NCBI GenBank assembly: GCA_031267995.1
Contig: JAIRXZ010000066.1
Location: 1 to 15,135, forward strand
Length of the DNA: 15,135 nucleotides
From: Odoribacteraceae bacterium
Lineage (GTDB): Bacteria; Bacteroidota; Bacteroidia; Bacteroidales; Marinifilaceae
Direction of reading: 5' to 3'
Both the position numbers and the translations under genes were made by a program. This document shows positions 1 through 7,171 of this stretch, one piece after another. The notes below the pieces were generated by a model. That model was not told the origin of the DNA. It did not search any database and worked only from the letters and a program-made list of their open reading frames with translations. How positions within the stretch are numbered: position 1 is the stretch's first letter; each line of letters starts with the position of its first letter.

Positions 1-2
1 AC

Positions 3-204
3 CGGGATGCACACCGCGGGGAAGGGCGACCGCGAGGGTCGCCCCTACAACATTACCGGAAAATGCTGTAGGGGCGAATAATCATTCGCCCTATGGATCG
101 TTCACCCGATTATAAGGGCGAATAATTATTCGCCCCTACAGCACGTTCCAACGATAAACCGTAGGGGCGCACCCGCGTGTGCGCCCTTCCCCGCGTGTGT
201 ACTT
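3..204. repeat. Cluster of GTAGGGGCG-type palindromes (family A), four copies
   Basis: Four short palindromes of one family are packed here. Their stems lie at 24-30/38-44, 72-79/84-91, 116-123/128-135 and 165-172/179-186. Each has a GGGCG / CGCCC core usually flanked by a GTAG or CTAC end. The inner three stem bases differ between copies (GAC, AAT, AAT, CAC) but each is matched by its complement on the other arm. Copies 1 and 4 also share a CCCCGCG-GTGT type tail, in opposite orientations, so the mobile or conserved unit is about 40-55 bp. A fifth copy lies at 15067-15120. They look like dispersed REP/MITE-like elements; no coding capacity is seen. Confidence 0.8.
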
Positions 205-209
205 CCGCT

Positions 210-282
210 GGCACGGGCTTGTAGCCCGTGCCTCCACCGGAAAAGATGCTCTTTCGTTGGCACGGGCTACAAGCCCGCGCCA
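210..282. repeat. Two palindromes of family B (GGCACGGGCTTGTAGCCCGTGCC type)
   Basis: An imperfect palindrome at 210-232 is followed by a second copy at 258-282 in the opposite orientation. Each has a GCACGGGC / GCCCGTGC stem around a short TTGTA or TACAA loop. A third copy lies at 14911-14934, and the copies share a preceding TTCCGCTGG or TTTCGTTGG type flank. This indicates a second dispersed palindromic family. Confidence 0.75.
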
Positions 283-293
283 CAGCCGCAGTA

Positions 294-469
294 GCTGAGC
301 TTGTCGAAGCTCATGATTGTTGGCTTTTGTTGTTTGGGCTTCGACAGGCTCAGCCACCGCGGTGGTGGTCGTGCGGTGGCTGAAGTGGTTGTGCGGTGGC
401 TGAAGTGGTTGTGCGGTGGCTGAGCTTGTCGAAGCCACCGGGGAGGGCGTTGCGATTGGCTCAGCCACC
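294..469. repeat. Family D palindromes (GCTGAGCTTGTCGAAGC) and 20-bp tandem repeat
   Basis: The motif CTGAGCTTGTCGAAGC occurs at 295-310, inverted as GCTTCGACAGGCTCAG at 338-353, and again directly at 419-436, with a partial copy at 455-469. The first two can pair as a long hairpin. Between the second and third copies is a tandem repeat with a 20-bp period, carrying GTGCGGTGGC then TGAAGTGGTT, at 371-390 and 391-410 and breaking off at 420 inside the next family D copy. No gene is evident. Confidence 0.75.
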
Positions 470-549
470 CCGGTCGGGGTTTTCTTGCCGCGGTTTCCGG
501 GAACAAAACCCCGGTCGGGGTTTTCTTGCCGCGGTTTCCGGGAACAAAA
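468..549. repeat. Perfect 41-bp tandem duplication
   Basis: Positions 468-508 and 509-549 are identical 41-bp units. Each begins with the self-complementary CCCCGGTCGGGG, continues through a CCGCGGTTTCCGGG segment and ends in AACAAAA. Perfect identity points to a recent duplication. No gene overlaps it convincingly. Confidence 0.9.
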
Positions 550-617
550 CCCCTCCAGGAGGGACTGCCCCCGTTCATTGAGGGAAACGCCCCCGGGAAA
601 GCGCCCCCCGGGGCATG

Positions 618-650
618 AAAAAATCCAGCTGCACGGCTGGATTTTTTTTA
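618..650. terminator. Orphan bidirectional intrinsic terminator
   Basis: An AAAAAATCCAGC arm (618-629) and its complement GCTGGATTTTTT (636-647) enclose a 6-nt loop, and a T-run continues to 649. The A-run on one side and T-run on the other make it competent in both directions. No gene end is adjacent within the window: the nearest gene to the right starts at 1220 and reads away from it. It may serve a gene beyond the left edge, with repeats accumulated in between. Confidence 0.75.
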
Positions 651-1219
651 CGGATTGCCAGCGCAACTTTAATCATCCCCGTGCCATCCCCGATCGCGCG
701 CCGCGTAACGCGCCCAAACCCCCGTGAAAAGCGGGAAACGGGACGCTGAGCGGAACCAACACCCCGCCTCGCCGGCACGCTTGCCGGAGAATCGTAAATC
801 AATATGTGTCTAACTTAAGTCAACGATTTCACGGATATATCGGAAGTTTTTACTATCATCGCGACCGTCAAACGATCCGGCACGCCATCCCGGGCGTTGA
901 AAAACGAGGGAGAATAAACATTATATAAGGAGTAATAACCAAAAGCGACAGGGAGAGCATCAGAAGCGAAACAACAAACATGGAAAAAGAATCAACAAAC
1001 ATCCGCTCCGGGAGAGAGAAGATCGGAAGCAACATAACAACCATCAAAACCGAGACAGTGAACATCAAAGCCACGCCACCCAACCTCGCCCCCAACCACC
1101 CAACCCCCGGCGACGGAATCACACCTCCCGGCAATGGAATCATACCCCTCGCTAACAACCCCTCGAACCTCGTTAACACCCCCTCCTCTTTTATCTAAAA
1201 CCCTAAAAACAAAGACGAC
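651..1219. other. Gene-free A/C-rich leader upstream of the hexuronate operon
   Basis: I see no convincing gene here. From about 900 the plus strand is A-rich and then A/C-rich with few T or G, running up to the first operon gene. A degenerate 21-bp repeat is visible (1115-1135 and 1136-1156, 15 of 21 identical). Short open frames on both strands, including a hydrophobic minus-strand one, look like by-products of this skew. I found no TTTG/TAnnTTTG promoter pair. The stretch may hold the operon promoter and a long leader, but nothing specific can be assigned. Confidence 0.5.
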
Positions 1220-2131
1220 ATGCAAGACAATCTATTCAACATTGAAGGAAAAGTAATCGTGATCACGGGAGGCTGCGGCGTCCTGGGCACCTCGATGAGT
1301 CATTACCTTGCCCGTCAGGGCGCCCGCGTGGTCATCCTCGACCGCGACAGTGAAAAAGGCGAAGCCCTGGCACAAGCCATCAACGACGAACTCAAAGCCA
1401 TCAACGACGAACTCAAACCCACCACCGTCAACGCCAAAACCCCCAGCGGCGAAATCAAACCCACCGCCGTCAACGCCCCCCAAAAAACCGGCGACGCCCT
1501 CTACCTCCCCTCCGACGTCCTCGACGCCCCCACCCTGGAGCGCAACCGGGAAGAAATCCTCTCCCTCCGCGGCCGCGTAGACGTCCTCGTCAACGCCGCC
1601 GGCGGCAACATGCCCGGCGCCACCATCCCCCCGGAAAAAACCATCTTCGACCTCCAGATTGACGCCTTCAAAAAAGTCGTCGACCTCAACCTCTTCGGCA
1701 CGGTACTCCCCACCATCACCTTCGCGCGAGCGATGGTCGCCGGTGGCTCGGGCAACATCATCAACATCGCCTCCGAATCCTCCCTTCGTCCCCTCACCCG
1801 CGTTGCCGGTTACGGCGCCGCCAAAGCCGCCGTCGCCAACTTCACCAAATACATGGCCGGCGAGTTAGCCCTCAAATTCGGCGAGCGCTTCCGCGTCAAC
1901 GCCATGGCCCCCGGCTTCTTCATCACCGAGCAAAACCGCACCCTCCTCACCAACCCGGACGGCACCCACACCGATCGCGCCCGAACCATCCTCGCCCACA
2001 CCCCCTACAACCGCTTTGGCGAGCCGGACGAACTCCTCGGCACCCTCCACTACCTTGTCAGCGACGCCTCCCGTTTCGTCTCCGGCGCCATCCTCGTCAT
2101 CGACGGCGGCTTCGACGCCTTCTCCATATAA
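1220..2131 (+). CDS. uxuB: SDR-family D-mannonate oxidoreductase (fructuronate reductase), UxuB-like
   Basis: This is predicted to reduce D-fructuronate to D-mannonate with NAD(P)H in the cytoplasm, feeding the UxuA step encoded 12 bp downstream. The 303-residue protein is a classical short-chain dehydrogenase: nucleotide-binding TGGCGVLG (16-23), acidic D41 after the second strand, NAAG (125-128), catalytic S185, Y198 and K202 (YGAAK), and PGFF (231-234). The substrate call is inferred from adjacency to uxuA; the Bacillus subtilis UxuB (YjmF) is also an SDR rather than the long-chain enzyme of E. coli. Residues 53-90 form an unusual hydrophilic insertion containing AINDELK twice and PT(T/A)VNA twice, making the protein about 30 residues longer than typical. 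It is the first gene of the operon; no strong ribosome-binding site is visible, as is usual in Bacteroidota. Another polyol or uronate substrate remains possible. Confidence 0.82.
   Translation: MQDNLFNIEGKVIVITGGCGVLGTSMSHYLARQGARVVILDRDSEKGEALAQAINDELKAINDELKPTTVNAKTPSGEIKPTAVNAPQKTGDALYLPSDVLDAPTLERNREEILSLRGRVDVLVNAAGGNMPGATIPPEKTIFDLQIDAFKKVVDLNLFGTVLPTITFARAMVAGGSGNIINIASESSLRPLTRVAGYGAAKAAVANFTKYMAGELALKFGERFRVNAMAPGFFITEQNRTLLTNPDGTHTDRARTILAHTPYNRFGEPDELLGTLHYLVSDASRFVSGAILVIDGGFDAFSI
1376..1477 (+). repeat. In-frame tandem duplications inside the UxuB-like gene
   Basis: A 21-bp unit encoding AINDELK is perfectly duplicated at 1376-1396 and 1397-1417. A second near-repeat encoding KPT(T/A)VNA occurs at about 1412-1435 and 1455-1477. 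Both keep the reading frame and lie in a low-complexity segment coding for residues 53-90. Confidence 0.9.
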
Positions 2132-2143
2132 CCCCCTGCCGCC

Positions 2144-3316
2144 ATGATACTCTGCGAACAAACCTGGCGTTGGTACGGCCCCGCCGACCCCGTCACCCTT
2201 CAGGACATCCGCCAAGCCGGCGCCACCGGCATCGTCACCGCCCTACACCACGTCAAAAACGGCGAAGCGTGGTCGCTCGAAGAAATCGACAAGCGCCTCG
2301 CCCTCATCACCTCCGCCGGCCTCGCGTGGTCAGTCGTCGAAAGCATCCCCGTCCACGAGCACGTCAAAACCCGCGAGGGCGACTACCGCCTCTACATCGA
2401 AAACTACAAAACAACCATCCGTCGCCTCGCCTCCCGCGGCATCCGCGTCATCACCTACAACTTCATGCCCGTCCTCGACTGGACGCGCACCGACCTCGCC
2501 TACACCCTCCCCGACGGCTCCCGCGCCCTCCGTTTCGAGCGCGCCGCCTTCCTCGCCTTCGAACTACACATCCTCCGTCGCCCCGGCGCCGAAAAACTCT
2601 ACACCGACGAAGAAATCGCCATCGCCCGCGCCCGCTACAACACCATGACCGAGGCCGACCGCCAGCTCCTCACCCGCAACATCATCGCCGGCCTGCCGGG
2701 CGCCGAGGAGAGCTTCACACTCCGCCAATTCCAGGAGCAACTCGACCGCTATCGCCACGTCGACGCCCACACCCTCCGCCAAAACCTCATCGCCTTCATC
2801 GCCGAAATAGCCCCCGTCGCCGACGAAGTAGGCGCCCTCCTCGCCATACACCCGGACGACCCCCCCTACCCCATCTTCGGCCTCCCCCGCGTCCTCAGCA
2901 CCGGCGACGACTTCCAGCAACTCGTCGACGCCGTCCCCAACCCCTCCAACGGCCTATGCTTCTGCACCGGATCCCTCGGTGTCCGCGCCGACAACGACCT
3001 CCCCGCCATCCTCCGTCGTCACGCCGACCGCGTCTACTTCGCCCACCTCCGCTCCACCGCCCGCGACGCCGACGGCAACTTCCACGAGGCAAACCACCTC
3101 GAGGGCGACGTCGACATGTACGCCATCACCCGCGAGCTCCTCGACATACAACAGCGCCGCGGCCAGTCCATCCCCGTCCGCCCCGACCACGGCCACCAGA
3201 TGATCGACGACCTCCACAAGCGCGTCAACCCCGGCTACTCCTGCATCGGACGTCTCCGCGGCCTCGCCGAACTCCGCGGCCTCGAACTCGGCATCGCCAA
3301 AACACTCTACAAATAA
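2144..3316 (+). CDS. uxuA: D-mannonate dehydratase UxuA
   Basis: It dehydrates D-mannonate to 2-keto-3-deoxy-D-gluconate (KDG; EC 4.2.1.8), the central step of glucuronate breakdown, in the cytoplasm. The 390-residue length matches the family. It is a TIM-barrel enzyme of the xylose isomerase-like fold with a divalent metal site; the expected ligands are visible as H236 (AIHPDDP), C274 (CFCTGSLG), H301 (FAHLRS), and D348/H349 (RPDHGHQM). The N-terminal EQTWRWYGPADPV and the GLPRVLS (246-252) segments are also typical. The start is the first ATG after the preceding stop, 12 bp away, which implies coupled expression with the fructuronate reductase and the KduD-like gene. No residue expected for catalysis appears to be missing. 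Confidence 0.97.
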   Translation: MILCEQTWRWYGPADPVTLQDIRQAGATGIVTALHHVKNGEAWSLEEIDKRLALITSAGLAWSVVESIPVHEHVKTREGDYRLYIENYKTTIRRLASRGIRVITYNFMPVLDWTRTDLAYTLPDGSRALRFERAAFLAFELHILRRPGAEKLYTDEEIAIARARYNTMTEADRQLLTRNIIAGLPGAEESFTLRQFQEQLDRYRHVDAHTLRQNLIAFIAEIAPVADEVGALLAIHPDDPPYPIFGLPRVLSTGDDFQQLVDAVPNPSNGLCFCTGSLGVRADNDLPAILRRHADRVYFAHLRSTARDADGNFHEANHLEGDVDMYAITRELLDIQQRRGQSIPVRPDHGHQMIDDLHKRVNPGYSCIGRLRGLAELRGLELGIAKTLYK

Positions 3317-3328
3317 AAAAACACCACC

Positions 3329-4108
3329 ATGCAACAACTATTCACCCTCCAGGGAAAAACAGCCTGGATCACCGGCGCCTCCTACGGCATCGGCTACTCC
3401 ATCGCCACCGCCTACGCCACCGCCGGCGCCACCATCATCTTCAACGACATCACCCGCGAACTCGTCGACAAAGGCCTCGCCTCCTACGCCGCCGCCGGCA
3501 TCACCGCCCACGGCCACGTCTGCGACGTCACCGACGAACAACAAGTCACCGCCCTCGTCACCGCCCTCGAGCGGCAGCACGGCGCCATCGACATCCTCGT
3601 CAACAACGCCGGCATCATCCGCCGCGTACCCATGATCGACATGCCCGCCGACGAATTCAGGAAAGTCATCGACGTCGACCTCACCGCCCCCTTCATCGTC
3701 GCCAAAGCCGTCATCCCCGGCATGATCCGTCGCGGTGGCGGCAAAATCATCAACATCTGCTCCATGATGAGCGAACTCGGCCGCGAAACCGTCTCCGCCT
3801 ACGCCGCCGCCAAGGGAGGCCTCAAGATGCTCACCCGCAACATCGCCTCCGAATACGGCGCCCACAACATACAATGCAACGGCATAGGCCCCGGCTACAT
3901 CGCCACCCCCCAAACCGCCCCCCTCCGCCAGCCCGGCCACCCCTTCAACGACTTCATCATCGCCAAAACACCCGCCGCCCGCTGGGGCGAACCCGCCGAC
4001 CTCCAGGGGCCGGCCATCTTCCTCGCCTCCGCCGCCTCCGACTTCGTCAACGGCCACGTCCTCTACGTCGACGGCGGCATCCTCGCCTACATCGGCAAGC
4101 AACCCTAA
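3329..4108 (+). CDS. kduD: SDR-family KduD / gluconate 5-dehydrogenase-like oxidoreductase
   Basis: A 259-residue classical SDR: TGASYGIG cofactor loop (15-22), CDVTD (65-69), NNAG (92-95), catalytic S145, Y158 and K162 (YAAAK), and PGYI (188-191). The C-terminal GGILAYIGKQP is the signature I associate with the Bacteroidota proteins usually labelled gluconate 5-dehydrogenase. In this operon the likelier role is interconversion of 2,5-diketo-3-deoxygluconate and KDG, which would let unsaturated uronates released by polysaccharide lyases join the UxuA product. The name could equally be gluconate 5-dehydrogenase, and sequence alone does not decide between them. It follows uxuA by 12 bp and precedes eda by 25 bp, all on the plus strand. 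Length and motifs are complete. Confidence 0.85.
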   Translation: MQQLFTLQGKTAWITGASYGIGYSIATAYATAGATIIFNDITRELVDKGLASYAAAGITAHGHVCDVTDEQQVTALVTALERQHGAIDILVNNAGIIRRVPMIDMPADEFRKVIDVDLTAPFIVAKAVIPGMIRRGGGKIINICSMMSELGRETVSAYAAAKGGLKMLTRNIASEYGAHNIQCNGIGPGYIATPQTAPLRQPGHPFNDFIIAKTPAARWGEPADLQGPAIFLASAASDFVNGHVLYVDGGILAYIGKQP

Positions 4109-4133
4109 AACACCGGCCCCTAAAACAAAAAAC

Positions 4134-4805
4134 ATGGCACGATTCAAAAGAACAGACATCTGGAGGACACTCGCCGAAACCGGCATGATCCCCCTCTTCT
4201 ACCACCCCGACCCCGCCACCGCCCGCGCCGCCCTCCAGGCCTGCTACCGCGGCGGCGCCCGCGCCTTCGAATTCACCAACAGGGGAGAACACGCCCACGA
4301 AGTCTTCGCCGACCTCCAAAAATGGGCGGCCGTCAACTGCCCGGACATGGCGCTCGGCATCGGCTCCATCGTCGACCCCGCCACCGCCTCCCTCTACCTC
4401 CAGCTCGGCGCCGCCTTCATCGTCGGCCCCTGCCTCAACCCGGACATATTCAAAACCTGCAACCGTCGCCAGGCCGCCTACATCCCCGGCTGCGGCACCA
4501 TCACCGAAATAGGCGCGGCGCAGGAACTCGGCGCCGAGATCGTCAAAATCTTCCCCGCCGGCAACATCGGCGGCCCCTCCTTCGTCAAAAACATCCTCGC
4601 CCCCATGCCCTGGACGCGCCTCATGGCCACCGGCGGCGTCGACACATCACCCGAAAACCTCACCGCCTGGTTCAACGCCGGCGTCGCGTGCGTCGGCCTG
4701 GGCAGCAACCTCTTCACCCCCGCCACCATCGCCGCCGGCGACTGGGACGCCATCACCCGCCAATGCCAAACCGTACTACAAACCATCAAACCCCTCCTCA
4801 AATGA
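4134..4805 (+). CDS. eda: KDPG / 4-hydroxy-2-oxoglutarate aldolase (Eda)
   Basis: A class I aldolase that splits 2-keto-3-deoxy-6-phosphogluconate into pyruvate and glyceraldehyde-3-phosphate, the last Entner-Doudoroff-type step of the pathway. In the 223 residues the Schiff-base lysine is K138 in EIVKIFPA, the general acid/base is E46 and the phosphate/carboxylate contact R50 in FEFTNRG, and PGCGTITE (118-125) and GGVDTSPENL (167-176) are typical. The usual GAGT strand motif reads GIGS (75-78), a mild variant. The kinase that would make its substrate (KdgK) is not in the window. Its TGA stop overlaps the ATG of the following transporter by ATGA, suggesting translational coupling. Confidence 0.95.
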   Translation: MARFKRTDIWRTLAETGMIPLFYHPDPATARAALQACYRGGARAFEFTNRGEHAHEVFADLQKWAAVNCPDMALGIGSIVDPATASLYLQLGAAFIVGPCLNPDIFKTCNRRQAAYIPGCGTITEIGAAQELGAEIVKIFPAGNIGGPSFVKNILAPMPWTRLMATGGVDTSPENLTAWFNAGVACVGLGSNLFTPATIAAGDWDAITRQCQTVLQTIKPLLK

Positions 4806-6250
4806 AAAACAACCACGCCACCGCCGCCCGCGCCACCAACTACCGCTGGACAATCTGCGCCCTCCTGTTCTTCGCCACCACCATCAACTACCTCGACCGC
4901 CAGGTACTATCCCTCACCTGGCCGGACTTCATCGGCCCCGAATTCGGCTGGACAAACGACGACTACGGCCTCATCACCTCCTCCTTCTCCCTCCTCTACG
5001 CCATCTGCATGTTGTTCGCCGGCCGCTTCGTCGACCGCGTCGACACCAAGCGCGGCTTCCTCTGGGCCATCGGCATCTGGTCTGTCGGCGCCTGCCTCCA
5101 CGCCTTCTGCGGCATCGCCACCGCCGGCATCACCACCGGCGCCTGGACGGCCAGCTTCGCCTCCGCCCGCGACCTCATCGCCACCGCCGGCGCCACCGGC
5201 AAAATCGTCAGCCTCAGCGTCACGCTCTTCATCCTCTGCCGCTTCGTCCTCGCCCTTGGAGAAGCCGGCAACTTCCCCGCCGCCATCAAGGCCACCGCCG
5301 AGTACAACCCCAAGCGCGACCGCGCCTTCTCCACCAGCATCTTCAACTCCGGGGCCACCATCGGCGCCATGATCGCCCCCGCCTGCGTACTCTACATCGC
5401 CGACTCCTTCGGCTGGGAAGCCTCCTTCCTCCTCATCGGCCTCCTCGGGTTCATCTGGATGGGATTCTGGACATTCCTCTACAAGAAACCCGGCGAAAAC
5501 CCACGCGTCAACAGCGCCGAACTCGCCTACATCAACTCCGACGAACCCGTCGCCGCCACCGCCGCCACCCCCGCCCCCTCGCGCAAGCTCACCTTCCTCG
5601 ACTGCTTCAAGTACAAGCAAACGTGGGCCTTCGCCTTCGGCAAATTCATGACCGACGGCGTCTGGTGGTTCTACCTCTTCTGGATGCCAAAATACCTCCA
5701 ATCCGTCTTCCACCTCGAGAAAACCGCCCAGGTACTCCCCCTCACCGTCCTCTACACCATCGTCATGCTCTCCCTCGTCGGCGGCTGGTTGCCCTCCTAC
5801 TTCATCGACAAAAAGGGGATGAACCCCTACGCCGGCCGCATGCGCTCCATGCTCATCTTCGCCTTCTTCCCCCTGCTGGCGCTCTTCGCCCAACCCCTTG
5901 GCGGCTACAGCTACTGGCTCCCCGTCATCCTCATCGGAGTCGCCTGCGCCGCCCACCAGGCATGGTCGGCCAACATCTTCTCCACCGTCGGCGACATGTT
6001 CCCCAAGACCTCCATCGCCACCATCACCGGCATCGGCGGCATGGCCGGCGGCGTCGGATCCTTCATCATACAGATGGGCGCCGGGAAACTCTTCGACCAC
6101 GCCGGCCAAACCAACATGACCTTCCTCGGCTTCCAGGGCGAACCCGCCGGCTACTTCATCCTCTTCATCGTCTGCGCCATCGCCTACCTCATCGGCTGGG
6201 CTGTCATGAAGACCCTCGTCCCCAGGTACAAGGTTATCACCGTCGACTGA
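4802..6250 (+). CDS. exuT: ExuT-like hexuronate transporter (MFS, anion:cation symporter family)
   Basis: An inner-membrane major facilitator permease, 482 residues with about twelve hydrophobic segments, expected to import glucuronate and/or galacturonate with protons. The NYLDRQVLS motif after the first helix start (29-37), GRFVDRVDTKRG between helices 2 and 3 (74-85), LGEAGNFPAAIK (152-163) and the GMAGGVGS segment (413-420) fit the ExuT/ACS family. The start is set at 4802 because it overlaps the eda stop as ATGA and the protein then begins in the usual ExuT register; the frame is open further upstream, but only as a shadow of eda. A glycine/alanine-rich stretch at about 104-138, between helices 3 and 4, is longer than in E. 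coli ExuT as I recall it. The exact sugar acid cannot be read from sequence; the operon argues for glucuronate. Confidence 0.9.
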   Translation: MKNNHATAARATNYRWTICALLFFATTINYLDRQVLSLTWPDFIGPEFGWTNDDYGLITSSFSLLYAICMLFAGRFVDRVDTKRGFLWAIGIWSVGACLHAFCGIATAGITTGAWTASFASARDLIATAGATGKIVSLSVTLFILCRFVLALGEAGNFPAAIKATAEYNPKRDRAFSTSIFNSGATIGAMIAPACVLYIADSFGWEASFLLIGLLGFIWMGFWTFLYKKPGENPRVNSAELAYINSDEPVAATAATPAPSRKLTFLDCFKYKQTWAFAFGKFMTDGVWWFYLFWMPKYLQSVFHLEKTAQVLPLTVLYTIVMLSLVGGWLPSYFIDKKGMNPYAGRMRSMLIFAFFPLLALFAQPLGGYSYWLPVILIGVACAAHQAWSANIFSTVGDMFPKTSIATITGIGGMAGGVGSFIIQMGAGKLFDHAGQTNMTFLGFQGEPAGYFILFIVCAIAYLIGWAVMKTLVPRYKVITVD

Positions 6251-6325
6251 AAGCCGATCATCAACTAAAGTAAGGAGATTATCAACTAAAGCGGGGCGAT
6301 CATCACCCCGATCGCCAAAACGAAG

Positions 6326-6360
6326 AACCCGCGGGAGGCTTAACCTCTCGCGGGTTTCTT
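6326..6360 (+). terminator. Intrinsic terminator of the hexuronate operon
   Basis: A 13-bp GC-rich stem, AACCCGCGGGAGG (6326-6338) against CCTCTCGCGGGTT (6344-6356) with one G-T pair, is followed by TCTT. It lies 75 bp past the transporter stop and before the convergent gene ending at 6436. Upstream, a near-direct repeat GAT(C/T)ATCAACTAAAG occurs at 6256-6270 and 6277-6291, and a small CGGGG/CCCCG hairpin at 6292-6310. Confidence 0.75.
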
Positions 6361-6435
6361 CATGCCCGATCATTCGCGCGGGAAACGCCGGCAGCCCGAT
6401 CATCCCCGCCGTCGTCCCCGCCGGCACCCCGACGC

Positions 6436-7101
6436 TCAAGGGACGGTCACGCGCGCGATACTCGTCCACGGCCCCTTCTCCCCGCGGGAATTCTCCCACC
6501 GGAGGGCGAAAGCGAGAGTCTTTCCCTGATCCTGCCCCGGAAAGCGGAGCAGGAACGGCGGCCGCGTGTCAAACGAGCTATGCTGGAGGTCATCCGCGTC
6601 GACAACCCCCGCGGCATCCAGTCCCCACCTGATCTCCACGCCATGCTGCCCGGGCGCCTTCCGGTGGTGCCGCGCGGATTTCGAGTCATAAAAGTCAATC
6701 ATCACGTCAAAAATCGCGGGAAACGACACGCGATACCCCGGCGGGTAATCTGCCACGGGAGGCAGCTCCCGCGTGGGCTTGCGGTTATGCAACCCGAGTT
6801 CAACCTTATGCTCGGCATTCACCAGCCGGTTGCTGGCAATGAACTCCATCACGTCCTGGCGGATCTCCTTCTCGAGGGCGGCGCGCGCGTTGATCCTTTT
6901 CCTCACGGTCACCTTCGTGCGGGTGGCGGGATCCGTGGCGAGCACGTCAGCCTCCGCGTAAATCTTCAGCAGCGCCTTGATTTCATTCAGAACGTTCTCC
7001 GGGAAATGGATCTCCTCCGCGATAAGTTCCAGGTTCTTCACGAAATTCTCGCTCCAGTACAAGAATCCGATGTATCTCCTCGGGATATAGTCTACTCTCA
7101 T
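6436..7101 (-). CDS. Bacteroidales conserved hypothetical protein, helical N-terminus plus Fn3-like C-terminus
   Basis: A 221-residue soluble protein with no signal peptide or membrane segment. Residues 1-100 are mostly amphipathic helices (FLYWSENFVKNLELIAEEI and following). Residues about 125-221 are beta-rich with HGVEIRWGLD (153-162), SSFDTRPPFLLRFP (175-188) and LRWENSRGEKGPW (200-212), resembling a fibronectin type III-like fold. I recognise the architecture as a hypothetical family common, often in several copies, in Bacteroidales; no function is known to me. It is convergent with the hexuronate operon and has about 437 bp of repeat-rich sequence upstream. A TATATTCG box (minus strand, 7125-7132), one base from the TAnnTTTG element and 23 bp from the ATG, could be its -7 promoter half, but no -33 TTTG is present at the right distance. 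Confidence 0.85.
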   Translation of the reverse strand: MRVDYIPRRYIGFLYWSENFVKNLELIAEEIHFPENVLNEIKALLKIYAEADVLATDPATRTKVTVRKRINARAALEKEIRQDVMEFIASNRLVNAEHKVELGLHNRKPTRELPPVADYPPGYRVSFPAIFDVMIDFYDSKSARHHRKAPGQHGVEIRWGLDAAGVVDADDLQHSSFDTRPPFLLRFPGQDQGKTLAFALRWENSRGEKGPWTSIARVTVP

Positions 7102-7171
7102 ATTCTATTGCTTTAAAACAATCGCGAATATATCGTTATTTTTCTTCATTCAGATGATCCCGTGAAATTTT

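Noticed and set aside
136..727. Several open frames on both strands in the left repeat region
   Set aside because: All read through palindromes and tandem repeats, with no family resemblance.
868..1179. A hydrophobic 103-codon minus-strand frame in the operon leader
   Set aside because: It has hydrophobic stretches but needs a GTG start, matches nothing recognised, and arises in a strand-skewed A/C-rich stretch. A small membrane protein cannot be fully excluded.
2170..4188. A 672-codon Arg/Pro/His-rich plus-strand open frame
   Set aside because: It overlaps uxuA and the KduD-like gene in another frame and its composition is simply the shifted reading of C-rich codons.
4322..4801. N-terminal extension of the ExuT-like transporter
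   Set aside because: The extension is a shadow of eda; the ATGA overlap at 4802 and normal ExuT length support the shorter protein.
4907..6499. A 530-codon Gly/Asp/Glu-rich minus-strand open frame
   Set aside because: Antisense to the ExuT-like transporter; composition is that of a shadow frame.
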